From Sphingopyxis sp. USTB-05 (GTDB lineage: Bacteria > Pseudomonadota > Alphaproteobacteria > Sphingomonadales > Sphingomonadaceae): DNA of 64,000 nucleotides. Below, one piece after another: positions 1-9,558 of the stretch. A program made the position numbers and the translations under genes. Where the stretch lies: positions 4,089,001 through 4,153,000 of the forward strand of contig NZ_CP084712.1 in assembly GCF_023822045.1 (NCBI RefSeq), written 5' to 3'. Below the pieces are notes generated by a model. It was not told the origin of the DNA. It was given only the letters and a program-made list of their open reading frames with translations, and made no database searches. Every line of letters begins with the position of its first letter. Position 1 is the stretch's first letter.

Positions 1-645
<645 letters not shown>

Positions 646-684
646 TTAGTCTGTCTGGGCGGGCGCGAGAGGCGCGCCGCCGGA

Positions 685-1146
685 TTAGTCCCTGATGGCG
701 CTGCGACGCAGGTCGCGGGCGCGGGTGAGGATGATTTCCTCGAGCTTCTGAACCGTTGCCGCCTGCACCGGCGCATCGACCCAGGTGCTGCCCTGTGCGA
801 CCTGGCGCGATGCAGCGATACGCAGCGCGTCGGCACGCAGATCCTGGTCGAGGATCGACACGGTGACCTTCATCCGCTCGCCCGGGTTCGACGGGTTCGC
901 ATACCAGTCGGTGATCACGACGCCGCCCGCCGAATCGGCCTGGAGCAACGGCATGAACGACAGTGCGTCGAGCGAAGCGCGCCACAAATAGCTGTTCACG
1001 CCGATCGTCGTCACCTTGCTCGCGGCGAGGTCGGCGCGCGGCCGGTCCTTGTTCGCACAGGCCGAAAGGCCAAGTGCCGCAAGTCCGAGCAGCGCGGCCG
1101 TGGCTGGGCGACGACCGAGCTTGGCAAGGACGGAAAGCTGGAACAT
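685..1146 (-). CDS. DUF3576 family lipoprotein
   Basis: A 153-residue predicted lipoprotein. The N-terminus has a positive stretch (KLGRR), a hydrophobic run and a lipobox LSAC with the lipidated cysteine at residue 30, so it should be exported and anchored in a membrane. The remaining ~120 residues (TTIGVNSYLWRASLDALSFMPL, GGVVITDWYANP, KVTVSILDQDLRADALRI) match the DUF3576 family, found next to leuS in alphaproteobacteria. Its molecular role is unknown; the envelope location and its partners in other genomes suggest outer-membrane or LPS assembly, but that is inference. It lies 54 bases upstream of leuS on the same strand. Confidence 0.85.
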   Translation of the reverse strand: MFQLSVLAKLGRRPATAALLGLAALGLSACANKDRPRADLAASKVTTIGVNSYLWRASLDALSFMPLLQADSAGGVVITDWYANPSNPGERMKVTVSILDQDLRADALRIAASRQVAQGSTWVDAPVQAATVQKLEEIILTRARDLRRSAIRD

Positions 1147-1426
1147 GCCGATAACACCTTATCTATTGAGCGCCGCCAAATCCCGGGAAGCCGGCCGCGC
1201 ATTACGGAATTGTCAGCGTCTCTATCGCCGTTGCCGCCATCGGGCAAGCGCGGCAATTCCGGCCGCGCGGCTGTTCAGATTCTGGTCAGATTCGAAACGC
1301 ACTGTGACGATCGCGCAACAATTTCGGCGAAAAGCGGTTTTGCTGAGATAATAGGGCGGGATTCACTGGCAATATCGTGCCAGGAGTCCTATCTGACGAG
1401 TCGATTGGGGTTGGAGTCGCAAAGCA

Positions 1427-2140
1427 ATGGCGCGGACGTCGCGACATTTTTGGAAGGGAAGCCTCACCGCTTTTGCGGTGGTTTCGCTTGCGCTCCCGCC
1501 GGCCCTGGCCGCGATGTCGAGCAGCGACCGCATCCGCGACACTACGCTTTCGGAAACGCTGCTCGGCCAGTTCACCCCTGCATCGGGTGATGAGCGGCTG
1601 ATCGCACGCTATAACAAGATGTCCGCCGAACAGCGGAGCGGCTTCAGCTTCACGCCGGCGCTGCCGGACGACGGCCGCAAGAATCGCGCGATCACCGTCG
1701 TGACCCGCGCGCGCGATGATGCGTCGAGCGCCGCGCGCACTTCGGCTCTTGCTGTCGGCCGAACCGCGCCGATCGCCATCACCCCCGTCGCCTATAATCT
1801 GGGCGCATCGGTGGGCTTCGAGAAATTCGTCACGCCGGCGCTGCCGCGCGGTACCGACCTTCGCAACCTGCCGGTCGCGAAGGCCCCGGAACAGGACGAG
1901 AAGAAGTCGCGCTTCGCCACGCGTATGGTCAACCGCCCAAGCGACCCGAGCGGGGCAACCGATCGCGTCACGGCTCCCGGCGAAGCGTCGGCCGTCGATG
2001 TCGTCAGCAGCTATCGACTGACGAAGAATATCGATGTCACCGCCGGCGTCCGCTACAAGAGCGACGACCGCGTCGAGCCGCTGACCGATACGCGCCGTGA
2101 CAGCCAGGCGGTCTATGTCGGAACTGCGTTCCGCTTCTGA
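1427..2140 (+). CDS. exported protein of unknown function, sphingomonad type
   Basis: A 237-residue protein I do not recognise as a named family. It starts with a signal peptide (hydrophobic AFAVVSLALPPALA, likely cleavage after ALA near residue 28). The middle is low in motifs, with Ala, Thr and Arg-rich stretches. The last ~60 residues (VDVVSSYRLTKNIDVTAGVRYKSDD and YVGTAFRF) have the alternating polar/hydrophobic pattern and terminal Phe of an outer-membrane beta strand, so the C-terminus may be a beta-hairpin recognised by the BAM complex. It is transcribed away from the lipoprotein gene at 1146. Its 3' end overlaps the convergent ThiE-like gene by 28 bases. Start chosen at ATG 1427 because it precedes the signal peptide. 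Confidence 0.6.
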   Translation: MARTSRHFWKGSLTAFAVVSLALPPALAAMSSSDRIRDTTLSETLLGQFTPASGDERLIARYNKMSAEQRSGFSFTPALPDDGRKNRAITVVTRARDDASSAARTSALAVGRTAPIAITPVAYNLGASVGFEKFVTPALPRGTDLRNLPVAKAPEQDEKKSRFATRMVNRPSDPSGATDRVTAPGEASAVDVVSSYRLTKNIDVTAGVRYKSDDRVEPLTDTRRDSQAVYVGTAFRF

Positions 2141-2724
2141 CGCTTGCGGCGTTTCGTCGCTTTTTCCTCCCACGCATCGATTGCCGCCCAGCCCGGATCG
2201 ATCCGGCTCGCGCGGTTCAATGCGCGCAAGCGTGCCAGGGTCATCCCGCCGAGCGCGATCGGCTTCGCGCCCGATAGCCGCGCCAGCCGTAGCCATGACG
2301 CACGTCCTAGGGTCGGAGCACCGGGGTGTGAACGGGTCGGATGGAGCGGGGAGATAAAAACGCCGTCGGCCCCCGACCGCCGCGCGCGGCGGGCTTCGGC
2401 AGCGTCATGGACGGGCATCGTCAGCAACAGCCGAAGCCGCGCCTGCTTCGCATAGAGCGCGTCACGCTGGCGAAGATGAACGCCGTCGGCGCCCCAGCGC
2501 CGCGCCGTGGCGGGTGACCCCGCGAGCAGCACGGTCAGCCGGCGCACACGCGCGATACGCATCAAACGCCGCAACAGGCGCCAGCGCGCGCCGGCAGGCA
2601 GGCTGTCGTGGCGCAGAACGATGCCGCTGCCCGGCGGAAGCAGCGCGGCGAGTTCGCCCGCACCGGCCTTTGTCCGCTCGTCGCTGAACAGCCATGTTTT
2701 CGGCAAGGGGTGGCGCGGGCGCAT
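2113..2724 (-). CDS. thiamine phosphate synthase family (ThiE/TenI-like)
   Basis: A 203-residue TIM-barrel protein of the ThiE/TenI superfamily. Visible family signatures are WLFSDER near the N-terminus, GADGVHLRQ, SGADGVFISPLHPT followed by SHPG, and the phosphate-binding IALGGMT. ThiE joins the pyrimidine and thiazole phosphates of thiamine; TenI relatives isomerise a thiazole intermediate. The N-terminus is degenerate relative to canonical ThiE and the gene stands alone, outside any thiamine operon, so I cannot decide which activity it has. Start at ATG 2724, between the divergent yggS start and the first family motif; an upstream in-frame extension has no family similarity. It is divergent from yggS (58 bases between start codons). 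Confidence 0.75.
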   Translation of the reverse strand: MRPRHPLPKTWLFSDERTKAGAGELAALLPPGSGIVLRHDSLPAGARWRLLRRLMRIARVRRLTVLLAGSPATARRWGADGVHLRQRDALYAKQARLRLLLTMPVHDAAEARRARRSGADGVFISPLHPTRSHPGAPTLGRASWLRLARLSGAKPIALGGMTLARLRALNRASRIDPGWAAIDAWEEKATKRRKRQKRNAVPT

Positions 2725-2781
2725 TGCGCTTTCTATAGGCGCGTCGCGAGCGCGCGCAACGCGCGGGATGGAAACGAGACG

Positions 2782-3444
2782 ATGAGCGAAGCAGCAGACC
2801 GGCTGGCCGATGTACAGGCCCATATCGCGGACGCGGCGCAGCGCGCGCAGCGCAAAGACGACGAAATCTGCCTGATCGCCGTATCGAAGACTCACGATGC
2901 CCCCGATATCCGCCCGCTGATCGCCGCTGGCCAGCGCCACTTCGGCGAGAATCGCGTGCAGGAAGCGGCGGCGAAATGGCCCGAGCTGCGCGCCGAAACC
3001 CCCGATATCCTGCTCCACCTGATCGGCCAGTTGCAGTCGAACAAGGCCGAGGAAGCGGTCGCGCTGTTCGACGCGATCCATTCGGTCGACCGTAGTTCGC
3101 TGGTGCAGGCGCTGGCGAAGGCGAGTCAAAAGGCAGGCAAGCAGCCGCAATTGTTCGTGCAGGTCAATATCGGCGACGAGGAACAGAAGGGCGGCTGCAC
3201 TGTCGCCGACCTACCCGCCTTGCTGGCCGAGGCGAAGGACGCGGGGCTGAAGATCGACGGACTGATGGCGATTCCCCCTGCCGATATCGAACCTGCGCCC
3301 TTTTTCGCGCTGCTCGACGAACTCGCCGCACGCCACGGCCTGCCGCTACGCTCGATGGGGATGAGCGGCGATTACGAGACCGCGGTCATGCTGGGCGCGA
3401 CACATGTGCGCGTCGGGACCGCGCTGTTCGGGGCGCGGGACTAG
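2782..3444 (+). CDS. YggS family pyridoxal phosphate-binding protein
   Basis: A 220-residue PLP-binding homeostasis protein (YggS/PLPBP family), a fold-III alanine-racemase-like barrel without known enzymatic activity that buffers intracellular PLP. The PLP lysine is Lys36 in AVSKTH. Other family marks are FGENRVQEAAAKW, LHLIGQLQSNKA, VDRSSLVQAL, QVNIGDEEQKGG and SMGMSGDYETAVMLGATHVRVGTALFG. Length is close to the family norm. ATG 2782 is preferred because the in-frame sequence upstream is low-complexity Arg/Ala. The divergent neighbour is a ThiE-like protein. Many alphaproteobacteria keep these two cofactor-related genes side by side. Confidence 0.93.
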   Translation: MSEAADRLADVQAHIADAAQRAQRKDDEICLIAVSKTHDAPDIRPLIAAGQRHFGENRVQEAAAKWPELRAETPDILLHLIGQLQSNKAEEAVALFDAIHSVDRSSLVQALAKASQKAGKQPQLFVQVNIGDEEQKGGCTVADLPALLAEAKDAGLKIDGLMAIPPADIEPAPFFALLDELAARHGLPLRSMGMSGDYETAVMLGATHVRVGTALFGARD

Positions 3445-3894
3445 GCTGTCGCCGCGCCGGGTGGCGACCGATTGCCGCCCCTCTATCTTCGTCACCCCCG
3501 AACCCTTCGACAGGCTCAGGCCCGGGGTGACGAATCGACCGAGAGTTGCCGACAGAGATATACGCGGCCCAAGCGAAGAGGCGGCGCGCAGCTCCCGCTC
3601 CGCACCGCCTCGACAATGGTTCCAGTGTAAACCATCGCCCCCCCGCCCGTTCCGAGAAGCCGTGGGTCGCAGAAAGCTGCCGGCCGGGACGAAGCTCGGA
3701 AAATCAGTCGCTTGTTTCAGGTCCTCGCCAAATCCCCACCTTTGGCGCTACGTCACAATTCTCCTCGCACGCCCCCATTCGAAAGCGGACGACGCAACTA
3801 TGACGCAGCCCGCGCGCATAAAATTGTAAGAACCCGACAGCCAGAGACGGTCGAACATTGTTTTTCATGCGTTTTGCGCGTTAAAATGAGACAC
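3445..3894. other. 450-base gene-free stretch
   Basis: Between yggS and the AraC-type gene. It contains one repeat palindrome (see 3490-3532). The remaining ~360 bases are less GC-rich just before the AraC gene. I see no coding potential, RNA gene or convincing promoter match. The promoter of the regulator at 3895 must lie in its right half. Confidence 0.5.
3490..3532. repeat. REP-like palindrome, CGTCACCCC type
   Basis: Perfect 9-base inverted arms CGTCACCCC (3490-3498) and GGGGTGACG (3524-3532) surround a core reading CCTTCGACAGGCTCAGG. This layout is a familiar extragenic palindrome of sphingomonad and related genomes. It sits just downstream of yggS and could act as a 3' stabiliser or terminator of that transcript; that role is inference. 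Confidence 0.7.
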
Positions 3895-4797
3895 ATGCCG
3901 CAAAGCGACGCATCTCGTTATCCTTCGACCGGCGCGCGCGTCGCGACGCGCTTCTTCCCGCTGTCGCCCGCGCTGCGTCCTTATGTCAGCACCATCTATC
4001 TGAGCGAGGTCAGCATCGCCGACGGCGGCCGGGTCGAGGATTATCTGCATCCCGAATGGGCGAACCTGCGATTTGTCGACGGCGAAGCCCCACTCGCGGC
4101 GATCGGGGGCAGCCCGATAGCCGAAATGCCGCGCTTCATCGCGACCGGTCCCACAAGCGTCGCGACCTATTTCGCGGCGGGCAACATGCGTACCTGGGGC
4201 ATCGGCATCCTGCCGATGGGCTGGGCGAAGTTCATTCCGCTGCCCGCCGAAGAACTGGCCGACCGCCTGACCGACGGCAGCATCCACCCGGCGTTCGCGG
4301 CCTTCGCCCCCCTGCTTGAAACCCTGCGGCGCGTGAACGACGTCGACGCGGCAGCGGCGCTGATCGACGCGCATGTCTGCGCGCTCCTTGCCGATGCGCC
4401 GCCCGACGATCCCGCGATCCTCGCCGCGCACCGCGCGCTCGTCGACGATGAGGTGACGAGCGTTGCCGATCTTTCGGCGAAACTCGGACTCTCCGAACGT
4501 TCGATCGAGCGGCTGAGCCACCGCGCTTTCGGCTTTTCGCCCAAGCTGCTGTTGCTGCGCCAACGCTTCCTGCGAAGCCTTGCGCGCTTCATGCTCGATC
4601 CATCGATGGCGTGGATCGATACGATGGATCATCATTATTACGACCAGGCGCAATTCACGCGCGATTTCCAGCGTTTCATGGGGATGAGCCCGCGCGACTA
4701 TGCCGCGCGTCCCAAGCCGATCCTGGGCGCCGCAGCTTTTGCACGCGCCGCGGCCGCCGGCGCCGCGGTTCAGGGCCTGCACAAACCTGCGGGATAG
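3895..4797 (+). CDS. AraC family transcriptional regulator
   Basis: A 300-residue DNA-binding regulator. The C-terminal ~110 residues form an AraC/XylS double helix-turn-helix: first helix set [32 protein letters not shown], second [39 protein letters not shown], with the conserved FxRxFxxxxGxSPxxY ending. The N-terminal half ([19 protein letters not shown], then [10 protein letters not shown]) resembles the sensory domain of regulators with a DUF6597-type N-terminus. No ligand can be read from the sequence. It stands alone upstream of pheS on the same strand with no obvious target nearby. ATG 3895 is chosen; ATG 3886 in the same frame (three residues longer) is equally possible. Confidence 0.85.
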   Translation: MPQSDASRYPSTGARVATRFFPLSPALRPYVSTIYLSEVSIADGGRVEDYLHPEWANLRFVDGEAPLAAIGGSPIAEMPRFIATGPTSVATYFAAGNMRTWGIGILPMGWAKFIPLPAEELADRLTDGSIHPAFAAFAPLLETLRRVNDVDAAAALIDAHVCALLADAPPDDPAILAAHRALVDDEVTSVADLSAKLGLSERSIERLSHRAFGFSPKLLLLRQRFLRSLARFMLDPSMAWIDTMDHHYYDQAQFTRDFQRFMGMSPRDYAARPKPILGAAAFARAAAAGAAVQGLHKPAG

Positions 4798-4954
4798 GGA
4801 CGCCGGACCGCCCCGTTTTCCGCCAAGTGACTTGACCCGCGCGGCGCGTTCGGTGCAAGCGGCAGGCGACGGACGCGCGGCAGCCGCCCCATCCACAAGA
4901 CACAAAGAAATGCACGCCGGCAGCGCCAGCGCCGCCGGAACAGGACGAACGACA

Positions 4955-6049
4955 ATGAGCGACATTCAGGCCATTCAGACCCGACTGGCGGACGATATAG
5001 CGGCAGCCGCCGACCTCGACGCAATCGAGGCATTGCGCGTGTCCGCGCTCGGCAAGGCGGGGACCATCACCGCGCTGCTCAAGACACTGGGCGGCATGAC
5101 TCCCGAAGAGCGGCAGGCGAAGGGTCCCGAAATCCACGGCCTGCGCGAAACGGTCACCGCCGCGCTTGCCGCGCGCAAGGCGGCGCTCGACGCCGCGGCG
5201 CTCAACGTCAAACTTGCCGCCGAAGCGGTCGACATGTCGCTGCCCGCCGAGCCGGCGCCGCGCGGCAGCGTCCATCCGGTCAGCCAGGTGATGGACGAGC
5301 TTGCCGAAATCTTCGCCGACATGGGCTTCGCGGTCGCAACGGGCCCCGAGATCGAGGACGATTGGCGCAATTTCACCGCGCTCAACATTCCCGAAACGCA
5401 CCCGGCGCGCGCGATGCACGACACCTTTTATTTCCCCGACAAGGATGCCGAAGGGCGTGCGATGCTGCTGCGCACGCACACCTCGCCGGTACAGATCCGC
5501 ACGATGATGTCGCAGGAACCGCCGATCCGCATCATCGCGCCCGGCCGCGTCTATCGCAGCGACAGCGATGCGACGCACACGCCGATGTTCCATCAGGTCG
5601 AAGGTCTGGTCATCGACCGCGACATCCACATGGGCCATCTCAAATGGACGCTCGAAACCTTCCTGAAGGCCTATTTCGAACGCGACGACATCGTGCTGCG
5701 CCTGCGCCCCAGCTATTTCCCCTTCACCGAACCCTCGGCCGAGGTCGATGTCGGCTATAAACAGGAAAAGGGCCGCCGGATCGTCGGCGGAAACGGCGAC
5801 GACGAAGGCCATGCGTGGATGGAACTGCTCGGCAGCGGCATGGTCAACCGCCGCGTGATCGCAAATTGCGGGCTCGATCCCGACGAATGGCAGGGCTTTG
5901 CCTTCGGGGTCGGCGTCGACCGGCTGGCTATGCTGAAATATGGCATGGATGACCTTCGCGCCTTCTTCGACGGCGACCTTCGCTGGTTGTCGCATTACGG
6001 GTTCGGCGCGCTGAGTGTCCCGACGCTGAGCGGGGGGATTTCGGCATGA
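4955..6049 (+). CDS. pheS: phenylalanyl-tRNA synthetase alpha subunit
   Basis: Catalytic subunit of the (alpha-beta)2 class II synthetase for tRNA-Phe, 364 residues. It has an N-terminal coiled-coil region (residues 1-90, with [15 protein letters not shown]), class II motif 2 around [21 protein letters not shown], the substrate loop [12 protein letters not shown], and motif 3 [25 protein letters not shown] 4955 opens the family-like N-terminus [13 protein letters not shown]. It overlaps pheT by four bases (ATGA), indicating translational coupling of the two subunits. In this genome rpmI-rplT is not the immediate upstream neighbour; an AraC gene is. The 157-base upstream gap shows no leader-peptide attenuator I can recognise. 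Confidence 0.98.
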   Translation: MSDIQAIQTRLADDIAAAADLDAIEALRVSALGKAGTITALLKTLGGMTPEERQAKGPEIHGLRETVTAALAARKAALDAAALNVKLAAEAVDMSLPAEPAPRGSVHPVSQVMDELAEIFADMGFAVATGPEIEDDWRNFTALNIPETHPARAMHDTFYFPDKDAEGRAMLLRTHTSPVQIRTMMSQEPPIRIIAPGRVYRSDSDATHTPMFHQVEGLVIDRDIHMGHLKWTLETFLKAYFERDDIVLRLRPSYFPFTEPSAEVDVGYKQEKGRRIVGGNGDDEGHAWMELLGSGMVNRRVIANCGLDPDEWQGFAFGVGVDRLAMLKYGMDDLRAFFDGDLRWLSHYGFGALSVPTLSGGISA

Positions 6050-8433
6050 AGATCACCCTCGACTGGCTCCGCGAACATCTGGACGGCGATTATGGCGTCG
6101 CCGACGTCGTCGCGACATTGAACCGCATCGGCCATGAGGTCGAAGGCGTCGAAAATCCGGCCGAGAAACTCGCCGGTTTCCGCGTCGCCAAGGTGCTGAC
6201 CGCCGAAAAGCATCCGCAGGCCGACAAGCTGCAGGTGCTGACGGTCGACACCGGCGACGGCGGGGCACCGCTCACCGTCGTGTGCGGGGCGCCCAATGCG
6301 CGCGCAGGCCTGGTCGGCGTACTCGGCCTGCCCGGCGCGGTCGTGCCCGCGAACGGGATGGAGTTGAAGGTCGCGGCGGTGCGCGGCGTCGAATCGAACG
6401 GCATGATGTGCTCGACGCGCGAGCTTGAGCTTGGCGACGATCATGACGGGATTATCGAACTGCCCGCCGACGCGCCGATCGGGACGCCCTTTGCCGACTA
6501 TAGCGGCGCGGGCGATCCGGTGATCGACATTTCGATCACGCCGAACCGGCAGGATTGCATGGGCGTGCGCGGCATCGCGCGCGACCTTGCCGCCGCCGGG
6601 CTCGGCACGCTGAAGCCGCTCGACGTCCCGACGATCGTCGGGGAAGGTGCGCCCGCAACCGAAATCCGGACCGACGATCCCGAAGCCTGTCCCGCCTTCT
6701 TCGGCCGCACGATCAGCGGCGTCACTAACGGCACCGCGCCCGAATGGATGCGCCGCCGACTGGAAGCGGTGGGTCAGCGCTCGATCTCCGCACTCGTCGA
6801 CATCAGCAATTATGTGATGTTCGACCTTGGCCGCCCGAGCCATATTTATGACCGTGCGAAGCTGAGCGGCGCACTCGCCGCGCGGCGCGCGAAGGATGGC
6901 GAGACCGTCACCGCGCTGAACGGCAAGGACTATGTGCTCACCGACACGATGACGGTGATCGCCGACGCGGCCGAAGTACATGACATCGCGGGCATCATGG
7001 GCGGCGAGCATTCAGGGTGCAGCGAGACGACGACCGACGTCCTGATCGAGATCGCCTATTTCACGCCCGAACGCATCGCGCTGACCGGGCAGGCGCTTGC
7101 CCTGACCAGCGACGCGCGCAGCCGCTTCGAGCGCGGCGTCGATCCCGCGTTCCTGGACGATGCGACCGCGATCGTCACCGCGCATATCCTTGCGATCTGC
7201 GGCGGCACGCCCTCGACCGTCACGCGCGCGGGCACGCCCCCCGCCGGGGTCAAGACGGTCGATTATGACCCGGCGCTGTCGGCGACGCTTGGCGGCATCG
7301 CAATCGCGCCCGAGCGGCAGCAAGAGATACTCGCCGCGCTGGGCTTTTCGGTGGCCGAACAGGGCGGCCGCTGGCAGGTCGCAGTGCCGAGCTGGCGCCG
7401 CGATATCGACGGCGCGCCCGACATCGTCGAGGAAGTCACGCGCATCACCGGTTTCGACGCGATCGCGTCGGTCGCCCTGCCGCGGACCGACGGCGTCGCC
7501 AAGCCGACCGCGACCGCCGAGCAGCTTACCGAGCGCCGCCTGCGCCGCGCCGCGGCAGCCGCCGGTTTCGACGAAGCCGTCACCTGGTCGTTCATCAGCG
7601 AAAGCGACGCCGCGCCCTTTGGCGGCGGCACCTGGTCGCTCGCCAATCCGATCAGCGAAGAACTGAAAGTCATGCGCCCGTCGCTGCTGCCCGGCCTGCT
7701 CGCCGCGGCGCAGCGCAACCAGAATCGCGGCGCGGGCAGCATTCGCCTGTTCGAGATCGGTCGCCGCTATCTGGCCGACGCCGAGCATCCGACACTTGCC
7801 ATCGTCATGGCGGGCGACCGGACGCCGCGCGGCTGGCAGACGGGCAAGGCGGCGGCGTTCGACGCCTTTGACGCCAAGGCCGCCGCGCTGGCGTTACTCG
7901 ACGCCGCGGGGGCGCCCGCCGACCGCTTGCAGGTGATGGAAGCCGTGACCGAGGGGGCCATCTGGCATCCCGGCCAGTCGGCGACGCTGCGGCTCGGCCC
8001 CAAGGCGGTGCTCGCCGAATTCGGCGCGCTCCACCCGCTGCTGACGCGCGCCTTCGACGTCGATGGCCCGGTGATGGCGGTACAGATCTTCCTCGACGCG
8101 ATCCCGGCGAAGCGCGCAAGCGGTCCCGCGCGCGCGGCGTTCACGCCGCCCGCGCTGCAGTCGGTACGCCGCGACTTCGCCTTTCTGGCGCCGACCAGCC
8201 TGACCGCCGCCGATCTGGTGCGCGCGATTCGCGGCGCCGACAAGACGAGCATCACCGGAGCGCGATTGTTCGACCGCTTCACCGGCCAAGGCGTGCCCGA
8301 GGGTCAGGTGAGCCTGGCGGTCGAGGTCGAATTGCAGCCGGCAGAAAAGAGCTTCAACGATGCCGAGTTGAAGGCGATTACCGACAAGGTGGTCGCGGCA
8401 GCGGCAAAGGTCGGAGCGATATTGCGCGGCTGA
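6046..8433 (+). CDS. pheT: phenylalanyl-tRNA synthetase beta subunit
   Basis: Beta subunit of PheRS, 795 residues, the usual bacterial length. In order: N-terminal [15 protein letters not shown]; an EMAP/tRNA-binding OB domain at about residues 40-150 ([22 protein letters not shown]); B3/B4 editing domain with [22 protein letters not shown] and [23 protein letters not shown]5 domain ending [12 protein letters not shown]; a class II-like core; and a C-terminal anticodon-binding FDX-ACB domain ([10 protein letters not shown] ... [24 protein letters not shown]). The start overlaps the pheS stop by four bases. It is followed 37 bases later by an esterase gene that may share the transcript. Confidence 0.98.
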   Translation: MKITLDWLREHLDGDYGVADVVATLNRIGHEVEGVENPAEKLAGFRVAKVLTAEKHPQADKLQVLTVDTGDGGAPLTVVCGAPNARAGLVGVLGLPGAVVPANGMELKVAAVRGVESNGMMCSTRELELGDDHDGIIELPADAPIGTPFADYSGAGDPVIDISITPNRQDCMGVRGIARDLAAAGLGTLKPLDVPTIVGEGAPATEIRTDDPEACPAFFGRTISGVTNGTAPEWMRRRLEAVGQRSISALVDISNYVMFDLGRPSHIYDRAKLSGALAARRAKDGETVTALNGKDYVLTDTMTVIADAAEVHDIAGIMGGEHSGCSETTTDVLIEIAYFTPERIALTGQALALTSDARSRFERGVDPAFLDDATAIVTAHILAICGGTPSTVTRAGTPPAGVKTVDYDPALSATLGGIAIAPERQQEILAALGFSVAEQGGRWQVAVPSWRRDIDGAPDIVEEVTRITGFDAIASVALPRTDGVAKPTATAEQLTERRLRRAAAAAGFDEAVTWSFISESDAAPFGGGTWSLANPISEELKVMRPSLLPGLLAAAQRNQNRGAGSIRLFEIGRRYLADAEHPTLAIVMAGDRTPRGWQTGKAAAFDAFDAKAAALALLDAAGAPADRLQVMEAVTEGAIWHPGQSATLRLGPKAVLAEFGALHPLLTRAFDVDGPVMAVQIFLDAIPAKRASGPARAAFTPPALQSVRRDFAFLAPTSLTAADLVRAIRGADKTSITGARLFDRFTGQGVPEGQVSLAVEVELQPAEKSFNDAELKAITDKVVAAAAKVGAILRG

Positions 8434-8470
8434 TCTTCGCGTCGGCGAGCGATGAAAGGGAGAGTTTGAA

Positions 8471-9430
8471 ATGGACACCCGCCACCTCGTCGATCGCGAG
8501 ATCGCGCCGCTGATCGACCTGTTTCCCCGGGTCGATCTTGATTCCGCGCCGATCGCCCAAATTCGTGCCAAGGCGGCGGAGACCTACTCGATCCTGCCGC
8601 CGCCGGTGATCGCCCCCGAAAGGCTGGTCGTGCCGTCGATCCATGGCGGACCGGATATCCCGGTATTTCTCTATCGCCCCGCGGAGACGCGGCCGGGCGG
8701 CGGCGCGATCCTGCATATCCATGGCGGCGGGATGGTGATGGGATCGGTGGAGCAGATGCAGGCGGGCCCTGCATTGTTGGCCGCGTCCGCCGGGGTGCCC
8801 GTCGCTTCGGTCGAATATCGCCTCGCGCCCGAACACCCCTTTCCCGCGCCGCACGAGGATTGCCACTCGGCGCTGGCATGGCTTGCCGAACAGTCGGACG
8901 CGCTTGGCTTCGACCCGAACCGGATCGTCGTCGCGGGCGAAAGCGCGGGCGGCGGGCTGGCCGCCGCTCTCGCGATCATGGCGCGCGACCTGGGCGGCCC
9001 GGCGATCGCGGGGCAGCTCCTGACTTATCCGATGCTCGATCATCGTACCGGCAGCGACGCCTGTCCCTATGGCAACCCGGCGACCGGCGAATTCATCTGG
9101 ACGCGGCCGAGCAACCGCTTCGGCTGGCGCGCGCTGCAGGGCGACTACAAGGCCGACGACGACCGGCGCGGCTGGTTTTCGCCAAGCCTGGCCGAGGATT
9201 TGTCGAACCTGCCCCCCGCCTATATCGCGACCGGCAGCCTCGACCTCTTTTTCGACGAAAATCTCGACTATGCGCGCCGCCTGGTCGCGGCGGGGGTGCC
9301 CGTCGATCTGCACAGCTATGCGGGGGCGATCCATGCGTTCAACGCGATCCCCGACGCCGCGCTGTCACAGCGTTTCAACGGCGGGCTGCTCGCGGCGGCG
9401 GCAGCCATGGCGGGGCCGGCGAACGGCTGA
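8471..9430 (+). CDS. alpha/beta hydrolase, HSL (hormone-sensitive lipase-like) esterase
   Basis: A 319-residue probably cytoplasmic esterase of lipolytic family IV. Oxyanion-hole motif HGGG at residues 84-87; family stretch YRLAPEHPFPAPHED around 117-130; nucleophile Ser158 in GESAGG; likely acid Asp258 in GSLDLFFDEN and base His288 in GAIHAF, so the triad is complete. No signal peptide. Members hydrolyse short-chain esters; the natural substrate cannot be read here. A good ribosome binding site (AAAGGGAGAG) lies before ATG 8471. It follows pheT by 37 bases on the same strand, probably a chance neighbour sharing read-through transcription. Confidence 0.9.
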   Translation: MDTRHLVDREIAPLIDLFPRVDLDSAPIAQIRAKAAETYSILPPPVIAPERLVVPSIHGGPDIPVFLYRPAETRPGGGAILHIHGGGMVMGSVEQMQAGPALLAASAGVPVASVEYRLAPEHPFPAPHEDCHSALAWLAEQSDALGFDPNRIVVAGESAGGGLAAALAIMARDLGGPAIAGQLLTYPMLDHRTGSDACPYGNPATGEFIWTRPSNRFGWRALQGDYKADDDRRGWFSPSLAEDLSNLPPAYIATGSLDLFFDENLDYARRLVAAGVPVDLHSYAGAIHAFNAIPDAALSQRFNGGLLAAAAAMAGPANG

Positions 9431-9495
9431 AGGCGCCGGGCGGCGTCTTCACGGCGCGGCTTCCTTCATGAAACAGCCTTGCGCCCTTTTTCATG

Positions 9496-9545
9496 CGCGG
9501 GGAAGGCGGGCGAGCCGGACCGTGCCGACCCCTCGCCTTCCCGCG
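9496..9545. terminator. hairpin between convergent genes
   Basis: Arms CGCGGGGAAGGCG (9496-9508) and CGCCTTCCCGCG (9534-9545) pair with one bulged G. It sits between the esterase gene (plus) and the TonB receptor gene (minus), where a bidirectional terminator is expected. There is no T-run on either side, so it is a weak or factor-assisted candidate. Confidence 0.4.
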
Positions 9546-9558
9546 ATGATAGAAGACG

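Noticed and set aside
4798..4954. Search for a leader-peptide attenuator or T-box before pheS
   Set aside because: No run of Phe codons followed by a terminator and no T-box sequence; only an ordinary gap.
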